From positions 13,350,001 through 13,414,000 of the forward strand of contig NC_079371.1 in NCBI RefSeq assembly GCF_021018895.1: 64,000 bases of DNA. Direction: 5' to 3'. This DNA is from Seriola aureovittata. Its lineage: Eukaryota > Chordata > Actinopteri > Carangiformes > Carangidae. The position numbers and the translations under genes were made by a program. Below the pieces are notes generated by a model. The model did no database searches and had not been told where the DNA came from. It worked only from the letters and a program-made list of their open reading frames with translations. This document shows positions 1 through 14,025 of the stretch, in pieces (positions within the stretch are counted from its first letter, which is position 1; every line of letters begins with the position of its first letter).

Positions 1-489
1 GCCAACAAATCCCATGAAAAGACCAAAACCAAAAATACTTTCCTACTTCCTTTTCTGTAGCACTTAGCCCCAACCACATCTGTTCCTGAAGAAAACAAAA
101 AGCTTTAAAAGCAGGTGGTAAATATGTTGTTTCATTCTTTATAAAAGCTCTGTACATTTATAAAACTGGGCACTATATCCGTTAGAAAACCTTTAGCAGT
201 GTATTTATTTGGAACTCCTTTCAACTGCACATGTAGTGACAATTTACAGCACCAGGACGGTGTATTTGGCATTGACTGTGCCCATTTTCATTATAATGTA
301 AGGCCTGTGGCACAGAGGAAATGGCTACTGTATATCAGGCTTTGGTCACATATAGGAAGATGATCCATGGTAGTGCAATTCCTATTGGTTGCTTGGTAGA
401 GCTGGACAGAAATTCATAAATGATTAAGATCAATGTGCCTTTATTCTGATACCTCAAAAGGGCGCTGCTCTGTTTTTCACATTAAACTA

Positions 490-926
490 CACTGAACAAA
501 ATATAAACGCAACACTTTTGTTTTTGCTCCTGTTTTTCATTAGTTGACATAAAAGATCGGACTCTTTTTCTAAGCACACAAAAAGCTTATTTCTCTCAAT
601 TTTTGTCCACACGTGTTTAAATCCGTGTTGGTGAGCACCTCTCCTCTGCCGAGATCATCCATCCACCTGACCACCTGTGTGTTGTATCATGACGCTGGTT
701 ACACAGTATGATTACTGCACAGGTGTGCCTTGGACTGGTCTCAATAAAAGGCCACTTTAAAATGTGCAGTTTTACTTTGAAAAGAGACATTTATTAGACA
801 GTGAACGCTAACATTTAAGAAAAATAAGCCCTCTCTGCATATAGAAAAAAATCTTAGATCTTTTATATTACCTCATGAAAAATGAGAGTAAAAACAAAAG
901 TGTTGCACTGATATTTTTGCCCAGTA
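490..926. mobile_element. Tc1/mariner-like element, internally deleted
   Basis: The left end (CACTGAACAAAATATAAACG) and the right end read in reverse match over roughly 100 bp, sharing blocks such as GCAACACTTTTGTTTTT, ATTTTTCAT and ATAAAAGATC. TA dinucleotides flank both ends (488-489 and 927-928), the Tc1/mariner target duplication. The ends resemble the long-inverted-repeat Tc1 family common in teleosts. The transposase gene is absent: only about 437 bp remain, so this is a non-autonomous derivative. Divergence between the arms suggests age. Confidence 0.85.
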
Positions 927-3582
927 TATTTTAAAAGCACCTACTCTTCCTTTTTCTCTGGCAAGGAAACATTTCAGATACAGTTTTCTTTGCTTTCTCC
1001 TCTCCTTCTTTTCCTTAGAGTTTTTTTGTTGTTGCTGTTTTTGCCTTCATTTGACAATAGACCTAGAGATACACAGGAAATATTGTAATTACAAGGCATG
1101 CATCATATACCACTATTCCACAAGGACAGCGGTCTCCTTTCCTTTTTTATCCTCCTCTTCACCTCTTTTTCTTCCTTTACTCCCGACACTCCTTTCTCCT
1201 CTCATCCCCTTTTCCCTCGTCTCCTCTCCACCTTTTACTGTTTACTTTAGGGGCTGTGTGGTAGCTTGAGGCCTGTCATCAGAGATGGATGCTGGGTAAA
1301 TATTATTGCTGATCCTTTTACAGGAAGTAAAGAGGTACGTGTACCCCTGGGGCACCTTGACTTGTGATATTTTCAGCCTGGATTTTAGCTGCTTACTCAA
1401 TGTAGGGACTGGGATCTGAGAAATACACACATACTGTACATACACTCACACACACACATATACACACACTCACTCGTACGCTACGTACACACAATATGGA
1501 CACGCAGGACAGTTTACCAACAGAATGACGAACATCATAAAGTCAACAGTCCAGTGTTTGACTGTCAGCACAGTAGCTGCCTAGTTGAATGCCGGCATGC
1601 ATTCAGATTAGCTTTTGTTTTGACACAAACAATATGCTCAGTCAAAATGGAGCGTAGTCCTCACTTTAAAACAATAGAGCTGCTCTATGAAGACATATCT
1701 AAGCCTGGGTTTATGTTGTAGGTACTTTACACCATGCTGCAGCTTTGTTCTGCAAAATGACAAAAGTGGATGTAGATGTTTGTATGCTTTACACAGTGGT
1801 TCAGGTGCAGTTGCCAAGCTAGGAGGCTGGAATGTGGACAGAGCTAGTTGTAGTGGAAGCACACATTCGTACCTCAGCCGAGCAGCTTATCACTAGTCAG
1901 GGAGGGAGGAGAATTTTAGGGAAGTATACGGTTTTAAACAGAGTTGGATCTTTTTTCAAATGTACCCTTTACATTTAGAAAAAATTAATCATTTACCTTC
2001 CTATAAAAATCACATTCAATGACCTGTGAGGAAAGCAAATATCAGTGCATGTGTGAATACAATGAGTAAAAGAATATTCACATTTCACACATCAACAGCC
2101 TTCAGACTTAAATACATCTTAAAAAAAGGTTGATCTCAGTTTGGCTGCATGTGCTGATTCCTCAGCTGAGGAAATCACATCTTAAAAGTTGACTGCCAAC
2201 TGCATGTGCAATCAACTCAGACACTGTGAGAAGCACTGTGACCGGACATGATAGTCACTGGCCTGCAGGATGGGAATACTAAACAGAAGAAAGAAACACG
2301 CACATACAGAAACATACTCCATGATAATAATGTAAGACCTCTGTACCAATCTACAGCCTTCATGAAGCTGTTCTCAGTCTAAATCTGAGCCATTTCCTCT
2401 GTCCTAAACTAACAAACTGCTTTCCTCCTCTACTGCAATTTTGTGTCTTGTTGGTATGAATTCATTACTGAGACAGGCTGCCAATTAAAAAGCATAAACA
2501 GGGCACAATCTAATAAAAGCTGTCGAGATTAATGTGATTTCTTTGTCAGCCGCCACTCTAATAAGTTGTGACCAAACTCGGGCGCAACCTTAATTCGATT
2601 TCATGCTTATGAATGCATAAAAACATGGTGCTTTAAAAACAAATATAATGATTATTATGTTGTTCGCCAGAAGATGCGGCTCAGACTTTTTAATCTTAAA
2701 GTGACTAGATGCATGTTTGGCTTTGAATTAATTTGATAAGCTTCATTATTTTTGTTTTTCAGAAAAAAGGAATGTAAGAATTTATCTGTATTCATTTTAA
2801 ATATTGAAAAAGGCCTGAAAATCTGGAGTCAATGAGAGAAAAATCTATATAATACCTGCAAACTATGAGGCTTAGTAACAGAAAACAAATGATTTTATTC
2901 TTAATTTTCTAATATTAGTTTGTTTGTATGAAGGGAACATCTTATCCATTGACTTAAGGTTTACAAACTGCAACTGGCTCAATCTTATTTTGACAATCTG
3001 TGTACATCGCTGAGGCCTGGACTGTATTAATGGGTAAAAACCAGTGGATTGAGGGCACTCATGTCTGCAGACACTCACGCCTGCAAAGAGCTATTTGGTG
3101 TCTCTTATTCACTCAACACTTTCCCTCTCTTACTCTAACTCTGCCACTTTTCATCCACTTCCGTGATCTCTCTGTCTCTTTGTAGGTCCCTTTCCTTCAC
3201 TTTAGAAGATAGTCGTGTAAGAGCCTGGTCACAGTTCGCTCTGAGGTAAATGCAGAAGTATGGTCACGGCAACGAAAGGTCACACACATACGCACACACT
3301 CTTCTCAGCTGCCTTCTTCATCATACTTAATTCATACGTGTTTCAAGAAGATGTGTTACTTCATGTTAGCTGTGAGCGTCTAACAGCACAGTGATACCGC
3401 TATATACTACAGCATTAGCGCCTGTGTTCACTCTGAGCCACTCAGCGTTCAATGAGTGGTTTCACTGGTGTGACCTAGAAAGCCTGTGAAAGCTGTAAGA
3501 CTTCACAACATGATTTTAAATGTTGTCTCAATCAAACCAGCTGAATTGCACGAGACAGGACTGCAGTAGATGGGTGAAGCCA

Positions 3583-4033
3583 TTGAAAGAGCACTCCACC
3601 AGTGTAGTATTACAGCATGGTCGAACTCATGATGGACTTTCTGCTTTTATATATACACATAAAAAAAAAGGATGAAAATGAATGTAGCAGAACCAATGAT
3701 ATCGTCTTTTTTTATTCCACACTTTTGTCTTCCTTGTCAAAACTACATTACCTACAATGCAACTTGACTGCCGAGAGTGAAGTTGGAGATTCAGCTGTGT
3801 TATGCTGATGGAGACTAATGTAACTTTGAGCTGCTAGCCTCATGCAGAGATAATCTGTAGAGGTCTGGTAAGCTCACTTCTTTCGAACTCATCAACTCAA
3901 CTCATTAGATTTTGTGCAGCTTCCTCTGTAGCCACGAAAGGCTTTATGCAACTTTTTTTCACATGCTGTATGTAGTAGTACTCCCCTGTAAGACCTGTAA
4001 ACAGACTTTGGTGTATGGTGGAGTTCCCCTTTA
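3583..4033. mobile_element. probable MITE with diverged terminal inverted repeats
   Basis: The right terminus, read in reverse (TAAAGGGGAACTCCACCATA), resembles the left terminus (TTGAAAGAGCACTCCACCAG), and the internal motifs GTAAACAGACTTTGG and GTAGTACTCCCC are ones I recognise from a widespread teleost DNA repeat. No clear target duplication was found and no coding capacity is present. Confidence 0.5.
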
Positions 4034-6127
4034 ATGTTCCTGGGTACCATGTCATCATATCATATAATGTCATCATATCTCTTCATTTATCATGATTTCC
4101 TTTGGATACCATTTGATAACGATAACAATTTAAATTTTCAATGGTCTCCAGAGCTTTTTGGCTCCCTGCTGCTGTTAATCAATTTCACATAATTTGCTGC
4201 CCTTGACCTTCCTCATACATTTATGCAAATAGCCTCAAACACAAGTTATTCTAGGTGTCGTCATCGCGATGCCAAGTAGGTCCCTTGAAGGCAGATGCTG
4301 CAGCAGCAAAACAATGTCTTGTTTTTCCTCTTCCTCCCTCTCTGTGTCTCTGTCAGACAAACATGCAGGCATTTACACGCCCACAAATGTGTATACAAAC
4401 CGTCAGCTTGTGTACATCTGTATGGGATTACAATAAGCGTGTGTGGCCTCTCCTCGCCATGAGACAGAGAGTCGCGGCATCTTGAGATGAAAGGCTTTAC
4501 CTCTGGGATGAATTGACAGATGGCACAAAGATTGAAGAAAGGGCACCAGAAGAAGAGATCATATGCCATAGCCAGGGGTAACAGAGGACGGCGCGCCAAT
4601 AGAGAGGTTACAGAGGGACATTAAGGAGGAACATGAAGAGTCTGAGGCCAAGACAAGACGTTGCATAAGAGAGCAGACTTTAACAATGCCTTTCGAAAAA
4701 ACAAGTCGGTGTCAAAATCCTTCATTTGTTTCCAATACTAGCAGTTCCATCAAATCTTATTTCAGTATTTGTTGTTGTTGTGATGTAAAACCTCAGGTGC
4801 CTGAATGACCTTTGCTTGAATATTGTGACAGATTGTGTCCTCAGAGTTCAAACTAGAGCAGTTTATTCAATTGCTGCTCTGAAAACAGTTCTGATTTCTA
4901 TTGTTCATTTTACTATTTGATTAATTTGCTCTTTGTTTTGCAGCAATTTACATAATACAGCTGGAAATTGATTGACGTTGCTCCCCTGTGCTTGCTTTTG
5001 TGCTGCCATATTTACACAGTTTACCACATTCAGATTTGTTTTACAGTTATACAGTGCTGCATTTTGGGTGTACTAAGTAGTTACTCTTTAGAACAGGGAG
5101 TTGTGATGCATGACTTTCCAGTATCTGTGTGACTGCGTTCTTTGCTTTGCAAGCTTCTGCCTGAAATATGATGAGCTTAGGCTAAAAGCCTCCAGAGCCT
5201 CTCATCTTAAAAAATGTGACAGCTAAACCCTCCAATCTAGCCACAGACAGAACGAGAGACTTCAAGAGCAAGGAAAGAAGTTGTGGTTCTCAGCTCAAAG
5301 GCTTGCTACTAGAGCTCGTACGGCAGCAGAGTCTATAGAGAAACCTAATAAGCCTGTCAAAGTGAGATATTTGTGATCAGTTTTGTTGTGACCCATTTTA
5401 ATCCAGAAACACTGCTCGGCTTCACCAGAACAGATGAGTGAGCCACTTCAATCTGAATACCAATTCCTCTGAGAAAAAGGGGGAGGAGAGAGTGGGAGAT
5501 ATGAGACAGAAAGAGGGACAAAGAAATGAGAAACTGACAGATGCATGCACAAACACACATGGTGCAGGTGCCATAATGAAAACCAAAAAAACCTCAATCA
5601 TGGATAAAAATACAGGATTGTTTTTTTTTGTTATTTTGACAGCTTGTCGAAACCATTGCAGCAGAGAGAAGTGTCGGTTGCCAATCAGAGGCTCAAAATC
5701 TCAACCAAACTTGGCTGTGGGTGGACAAGCGTTTCCCCCTGATAGCACTGGCTGCCAGAGAACAGGAGGACTGACAGCGAGTAGGAGAGACATGGGAGAA
5801 ATTATACAACATTATATGTCAACATTATACAAGAGAAGTTTTGGACATTAAACTAGTCAGTGTTATATACTGTGCTAAAACTCTGTACTATACTTAACTT
5901 CAAAATATAGATGGTAATGAATGCAAAAAGGCTTAATTTTGACAGAAATATTCTTGACTCAAGGTCCACTTACTAGCTTTTTTTCAGTGCTTTCAACCAC
6001 ACCTCACAGTATTCATTGATGTATGACCTGATCAAATTTGGCTTTTGGTCAGATATGTTTAATTTTTTGTGTAATCTATGTGTTAAAGATGCATGGAGCA
6101 TGTAGACCTTAACAACAGGGGACACAA

Positions 6128-6170
6128 TAATAATAATAATAATATCAACGATAATAATAATGAATTATCA
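6128..6170 (+). repeat. (AAT)n-type trinucleotide tract
   Basis: Repeats of ATA/AAT with one short interruption. Confidence 0.85.
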
Positions 6171-9100
6171 TTTTGATTAATGCTCATTATTATTTTCAAC
6201 TAGTTTGTCTAAAAATCATCATTGATTTTACTCCTTTTTCCACCGTTCTCTTTCCCATGAGGCTTTGCCACAAATGTATTTGTACATAAGGCCAATAAAG
6301 AAAGCTGAAATTCAAAATTCAAAATATTGGGAGCGTGTCTTGCCTTCCCTTCCTAGAAAATAGCCCATTCAAACTGCCTGTTATGTAACGTGGCACAACT
6401 GGCAGAAGAGTAATGTATGACTGCTTTATACCTGTGTACTACTAGTAATTATTTTGGTATGATTCTACGCAGTGTAAAGTATGTATCTACTACTTTGTAA
6501 TGCATGCATTAGCCTATATGTATTACATACATATGATGGGGTATGGGCTATGGCAACATGTTCATTTGATTTAAACGTCATGCCAATAAAGCTTCATTTG
6601 ACTGAGCTGGATTGTGAGAGAGTGAGAAAAAGAGACAGCGAGAGAGACAGCAATGTAATAGAAGTGAGACTGACGATGAAAGATAACACCTATACCACCT
6701 CATCATTTGTCTGTATCAAGGGAGGACATTTTAAATTTAACTGCTCCTAACTGTTATTTATATTGTTCCCAGTAAGGCGGCAAGTCCTGAGCATCTGTGA
6801 CAGTGAGCTGAACTGCCAGCTCCAGATACTCAGCGCTTCACCTCTAAATGCTCCTCAGCTACAAGTCGTGCCTGCATCACACTGAGGCAGTAATCCACTC
6901 TGATGCCATAAGAAAAGAGCTTAAGTACTGACATGCTCCATGTCCAACAGGGAGGGCGTGTCTAGAAGAATTTGGGTGTGCGGGATGAGAGGGAGCACAG
7001 ATTCAGATGAGAGGGCCAGTGATATGATGGATGACGGCAGAAGCTAAAACCTGTTGTGCTTAAAAGTACCAGATGGCAGCTTCATATGCAGGACAGGTGT
7101 AGTGGTGGAGAGGGGGAAACTCTCTTTAAGGGCCCCCTTGTCGCTTATAACTAAAAACATATATTTAATTGGTAATATGAACATAAAAAGGGATAAAATG
7201 CAAAGTATGCCTTTGTGTCCTATTGGCTATAGAAACATAATTCTGGAGAGAACATTCCCACCAGTAATAGCACTTCTAAGAACTTAACTTTTAAGAGCTA
7301 CATATACTCTGTGCTTTATCTGTCAATGCAAAGCAATAATCAAATCTCAAAATCTAATGAAAAGATAAAGTGGGAGTGACAATGTGGACAAAATTATACA
7401 CAGACTAGATTAGGGAAAATACAAGTTGTGATTGCAGTAACTGATCGTTTAGCAGTTTAATATCAACTCCATAACACCAGTAGGTCCAAGGGTCCAATCA
7501 AATTTTGTCCCATAAAGCATTAAGTACATCAGCAGCTAAAACTATCAATTATAGTCGCTTAAAGCAACACCGAACAGTTTTACAGCCGCAAACAGACATC
7601 ACAAAAGTCTTGTTCCTCTCATCTCTCACACTGGTGAAAGATCTCCTGCTAATATTTTTTATTCATTTAGTATGTGTTCTGACAATGCATGGCTTAAATC
7701 CAAGATTGATTGTTATATCAGTTATATAGTTAGCGTACTTGAAGATTGAGCTGACATGTTTGTTGTCATTTTAAGATGAGCACACATTTAATTACATAGA
7801 GCAACACACAAGGCTTTTAAAAGGAAAGATACACTAAAATAGTCACATACTGGGACTCTCCGGTGTGTGTGTGGGATTCAGTTGATCGATCCCCTTGTTC
7901 AAAATCTGGTAGTGAGTATATTTCTTATTATTATTTTCAGGTTCAGTATCTGGTGCCACCGCTGGACCTCCCCCCTTCTAACAGGCCCATTTAGTATGTG
8001 TGTGCAGTGCCTGAGAGGGAGAGAGATCATCCCTTGACTACTGCAGTTTCCCACACACCTATTTTACCCAGCAGAGTGTATCCAGATTACAGTTAATCCT
8101 AAATACCACAGCCAGACTCCTGACAGCAGCTACAAGGAGTTGGCATATCAACTCCATTTTAGCTTCGCTGCACTACTGCTGCAATTTAAGACTGATTTAA
8201 AATTTTATTGAGCACCCTTGAGGCACATCCTAAATTAGCTATATTGCTGAGGTTTTAACTCTTATTGTGCCACAGCTGAGCCTAAATAGGCTTTTTATTA
8301 ACTTGAAGTAGGATCTGTTTGTTATGCTATACACCTGTACCTTTGTGTAGCATTTTCTAGACTGAATTTTCTCTATTTTTTTCTTATTTCTATGTGAGTA
8401 TGAATATTAGGTTCGCCGTAGCCTTACGTGCCCAAATCAGCGTTGAGGCTTTTATACACATTCTCTGTTTATCTGCTCCCATCTTGTTAAGTGGGGAAGC
8501 ATATAAAAGAAACGAAAAAAACAGAGTTCAAAGCCAGGACAAGATTCTGCAGCAGAAACCACAACTTTAGGGGGAAAATGAGAGAAAAGAAATACAGACT
8601 GAAAGGTAGAAAACGTGTCAATTAAACATCATCTTTTCTGTCTGCGAAAACCTGCCTTCACCTAGTTAGAGAAGCAACTTCTTTATATATTCCAAGGAAC
8701 AAGTATGAATATTGAAGAAGAGAGGATGTCAAAAAGACAGCTTCCTCAAAGTGTAGGAACTCGCTGCTAAACAAGAAACCCGGGTGACTTAGCCGAGTAA
8801 AAGATAGAGAGGAACAGTCAACCAAAAAAACAAGCGACAAAAGGGAGATGTCATGCTGCCTATTAACATTCTCCAGTTGCCGTTGTTGTGCAACATCCAA
8901 CAGAAACTATAACAGCTTGGAACAGAGGTGCTGGTGTTTGGAGGGGTGTGGAGGGGTTTAATCCCTGCAACATCTGCAGAGGTACATGTGAGTCTAAAAG
9001 TGATGCTTTCGCGTAACTCAGTACAAGCTGACAAGGTGTGTAGGAGAGGTAAATAAGGAAAGAGGAAGCTGTCATATTCGCTGTATACTGAATTCTGCTA

Positions 9101-10210
9101 CTAGCATGTCTTAAATTAGCACTGATGCCTTCTTCATCTCATGTTATTTAAGCCACACCACAGATTACTTGACTAAGGTGCTGCGAATACATAGCAGCAA
9201 AGTTTGGGAAGTAAAATGGACATAAGACCTTATGCATACTCTTGGGGGGATTAAAGTCTGCGTTATAACAAAGCTGTAAATAGTAAGATAATGCTGCACA
9301 TACTTCTATGTACCGTGAACTGACCTAAATAATCCTACAATACTTGATGCCTAGTTTTAAATTCAGAAGTATTCAGGCAAGCCTTAGGGGTAAAACTAAA
9401 TAACTGATGCGGGATATATTTTACTACATGCTCTGCCTGATACCTTAAAAAACCCGACTGGTAACAATACGCTTCAAGCAATTAAGACACATTCACCCAA
9501 CTCAAGAATACTTTGTGCTACAACTTTGCAAAAAACAAAGCTACCATTTGCAGCTCCACTGAAATCACAGTCATAATGGCGTCTTATCCTGTGACCACAG
9601 CAATGCACAGCCACGGCTTGGGAACTGTTTAGGTCTTTGACAAGAAAGAGTGTTTTTCGGAACAAATTCTTTGCCCCGGATGATGCAACTGTGAAACTGA
9701 TTCAATGCATCAGTCAAAAGATGATGGCGTCCCTCCTTCTGGGAATATGACTAAAAAGTAATGGCTCACTGTGAATTATTTTTAAAGACATTCATGTACA
9801 TCCTTACTTTTAGCCTGAAATCATTCAGGGAAGCGCTCATGGAACATGTAATGAAATGTTTCTGACATAAATCTGTCAAGGTGCTGTTTCAGGTTCCTCC
9901 TTTCATTTTCACTTTGTTGCCCTCTGGACAGAAAATGTAACAATCAGGCTAGAAACCAAAAGCAATGCATAAATATTCTGTTACTAATGAAAACGTAATC
10001 TACCCTAGTCCTAAATCTGCTTCTTATCTTCCACTCATTTATAAATCAAAGATAACCCCCTGGGAAAAGCTCTGAGCAGTGAAAGCCTGTGAGTTCTGTT
10101 GCACAAAGGACAAAGACAGACTTTGAATTGTATTAAATATCAAAAAACAAAATTTACAAGGTTTGTAAATGTTCATAGGAAAGCAGGCAGAGGTGCCACA
10201 TGGGCCTTCA

Positions 10211-10615
<405 letters not shown>

Positions 10616-12408
10616 TCAGAGCAGTGTCTCATTTTTTTTTTCAACAATACCATACGATATTTATGTATACATACTGATCCATCCCATCACCTTTCCATCA
10701 GGTTATTCATGACGCACTCCCTGAGGTGATATTGTGTGTTGACCAAGCTGAATCTAGTATAGTACCCATTAAGAACAAGGGACTCACATCATAAGACAAA
10801 TGCATCTCTGTAGTAAGCGCCTGAGGGCAAAGGAGTGTGACAGCTTTACTGTTCAAATGTATGGAAACATGGGCAATTCCAACATGACCCCAGTTGGTGG
10901 GCGCTTTGATTCGAAGTGCCTTGCAGTAGAGGGTTAGTAATGGCTGGGCTGGCTCTGCAGTCACCTGCTTCTAAACACAGTCTTTTCAGTCTCTCAGCTG
11001 CAGCCGACTGTGAAGGATAAAAGGGAAATCTCAGCTCAGGGCAGAGGAGAGGATTGTCTACAATGGGATGCGCTTTTGGTCTCTAGTCTTGTGTGAAATA
11101 ACAGGGATGAATTTATTCACCTTAACTGACCCACCACATTACCACTACTTTTTTTTCTTTCTTTTTTTTTTTTTTACATATGAAATGGTGTTTGCCTCAA
11201 TTTTAAAGCTGAAATACACAACTTTCAAGTGCATTAAAGTTGGCAGAGTTGTTGTGGAAGGCTGTGTGGAGGACCACTGGTTACTTGAATCACATATTAC
11301 AAAATTTGGAAAATATGGCAGTTAGCTAGGTGTGATGATGCTGTACAAACAAACATAGCATCTTGTTTAGTCGAACTACAGCTGAGGTTAATGTTTGTAG
11401 AGCTGAAAGTAGAATTATAATCCTTTTCATTGTCTCATCTTTACTCCCCAGTGCAGAATTGCAGGGAAATAAAAACCCTGAAAGGCTCTCAGGGCCATGC
11501 CTGCCATGTCCCTTCTGGTGAGGATGCGTTGTGAATTATTGAGCAAGATGGCAACAGCATGCATAAGTAATAACCAAGAGTCTGCTTGTAAATATAAATA
11601 CTTCACGGGACGCAAATAAGGCCTTTAAAAGTGAGGCAGCTTTAAGAATGAATGAAGGGGAAGGGACTCTTAAAGTTGAAGTGAAGGCTCTACATATCTG
11701 CGGACTTCCACGAGCTTTCCTCACACAAAGAAAACACTGGAGAAAGCATTCATATTCCTTTAGAAGATGAAAGACAAAGACAACAGCCAGCAGATTCAAC
11801 CGCATTTTATTTCAGCCTCGTCTTAATAAATATGCATCCACTGTCAACAATGAAATACAATTGCTGTTTTCCTCACTAAAGGGAAGATTGTTGTTCAACT
11901 ATGACAGCTGTCCCTTGTTGTTAAGAAAATTACGCCTCCCACCTGTCGTTTTAGCCACATCCTGTTAAAATTATGGGGGCTACAATGTTCTGTGGGCTTT
12001 CAAAAAGAGATCCAGGGAAAGAAAAGGGAGAAGGACTTCACGCTGCTTTCCATTTTCAAAGCTTTTGATCTCCATCCGCACCTCTCAATTTTTGCGAAAT
12101 CAAATTAGGTCAGTACACAGTAACTCTATATCACTACTTTTGCAGCTGAAAAAAAGGGGGTTTCTGATGCTAGCTGTGCTGCTTTGGAGTAAGTGAATGC
12201 GTCATTGAAGAAAGAGAGGAAATAGATCAGATGGTGTCTTTCATCCAGGCATCCAGTCTGTGTGTTTGTGTACACTATGTATGTGTATGTGTGTGTGTGT
12301 GTGTGTCTTGACTCAAGAGTGGCCACATGAGAAGGGAATGGAAACACAAAGTATCCTGGGAATGGAAGAGGCTTAGTTTTTGATGATGCAATATAGAGTT
12401 AATTGTGA

Positions 12409-12410
<2 letters not shown>

Positions 12411-12448
<38 letters not shown>
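12411..12448 (+). repeat. (GT)19 microsatellite
   Basis: Uninterrupted GT tract; a shorter GT run lies at 12285-12306. Confidence 0.95.
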
Positions 12449-12451
<3 letters not shown>

Positions 12452-13267
12452 GCTGCATGGATATGTGCTGCATGTTTGTGTACATGCCACTCTTTTTAAT
12501 TTCTTATGGAGGTAAAGTCTGTTTGTGTATGAGAAGCTGTGCACCGACATCCATCTCTTGGTGCCTCTACATAACTTTACAGAGTGTACTGTTTGTCTGC
12601 AACGACAGAAAACTCATCATCATTTCATCGAACATTGTTACAAAGATTCACACTACTATTATTCTGACAAAATCCTTGTTGTCATAAAGAGTGAGAGAGA
12701 TTTTTACCAAACTCTGGGTTGTCGTAATACCCGCTGCGATACTGCTTTTCACCTTTGATAATCATGTTAATACTTCACCACAGGCTAATGCTTATGAATA
12801 CACATGAACAACAGATAGCAGCTGGAGTCAGCAGGTAGGTATCGCTGGTGTGGTTAACATACAGGTCTCCCAGAAAAACATATGGATTTCTATTAGTCCA
12901 GAAAGATACAGTAAAATTGCTTCAGCTGAGCAATGCAGATGGTAAATGGGTTTCAACGAGTAAACTGTTCTTTTCCTAGAAATAGAAAACAATAGAAGAA
13001 CTATCATGGAACTAGTGAGGATGTTTGGCTTCTCAGCCTGCAGTCAGCAAGTTACGTAGATGACAGCCACTGGCCACCAGGAGAGGCATTAAAGCAAACT
13101 AAATGGACACAGAACTATAACTGGCGCTCTGTAGTTATAGTCAGAAGACAGTCAACACAAGGCAATTACAAGGCTGTGCCATTTTAAATTACTCTCCTGT
13201 TTTTCCATACAAAACAGATGTGGTCAGAATGTTGAAAAATGTGTTTACTTTTACCTTCATTTTGAGC

Positions 13268-13565
13268 ATTAATTCTTTCTTACCAAGAGTTAGATGTGGA
13301 TATTGATACCACTTTATGTGTGTATGCTAAAGATGAAGCTATACAGCCAGAGGATGGTTAGCTTGGTTCAGCATACAGACTTGAAACAAGCTAAAAACAG
13401 CCAAAACAGCTAGCCTGCTGCTGTCCAAAGGTAAAGAATATCCACCTACCAACACTTCTAAAGCTGAGTAATGAACATGTTATATCTGGTTTGTTTAATC
13501 TAAACAGTAATACGGGAAATAGTGTACTGAACTGGCAATCTGTGAGATTGCCAGGCAACCACTGG
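13268..13565 (+). mobile_element. truncated copy of a teleost foldback MITE
   Basis: It contains the family blocks CAAGAGTTAGATG, GATATTGATACC, AGCATACAGACTTGAAAC, CAGCTAGCCTG, TGTCCAAAGGTAA and TTGCCAGGCAACCA in the same order as the copy at 46222. The second, inverted arm is not recognisable, so the copy looks truncated. Confidence 0.6.
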
Positions 13566-13894
13566 AGGCCCCTGACATCAATCTGAGCAGTTGGTTAAAT
13601 TTGTATCAGCACAATGTTTATGGCCATCATTACCTCTTAGTGTCATGTTATTGATGAAACCATTAGGATGTAGCATTTAATTATTAAGGTCATATAAACA
13701 TAGTGTTTACATCAGCGTTACTGTCTGACATACTAGAATTACTGCCTTGCGGCTGTAATTCCACCAAACAGTCAAGTTGCACTTTACATCCATGTCTGTC
13801 CAGACTCATATAATATATGTAGTGAAGTCTTTGAAAGGATTAAATAAAAGTTATTAAGTGTATCTTGTCATAATTAGCGTATGAATCCTGGATT

Positions 13895-14025
13895 TATGGC
13901 CAAAAACGTGTTCTGTGAAATTCCCTCAATGCATGCTTTCCTTAGATATTGCGTTCATGGGACAGACGGACGAACCAAAAACACCTCTGGCCATGACTGT
14001 CGGCGGCACGGAGGCGTACAGAGCA
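13895..14025 (+). repeat. fragment of a teleost interspersed repeat
   Basis: The blocks GAAATTCCCTCAATGCATGC, GATATTGCGTTCATGGGACA, GACGGACGAACC and TGTCGGCGGCACGGAGGCGT follow in the order I recognise from an abundant teleost repeat. Family assignment is from memory and not verified. Confidence 0.5.

Noticed and set aside
6240..6340. Possible 3' end of a LINE or SINE (CCAATAAAGAAAGCTGAAATTC and short AAATTC repeats)
   Set aside because: Suggestive tail, but no head, body or target duplication could be identified; a similar CCAATAAAGCTTCATTTGA near 6581 is equally ambiguous.
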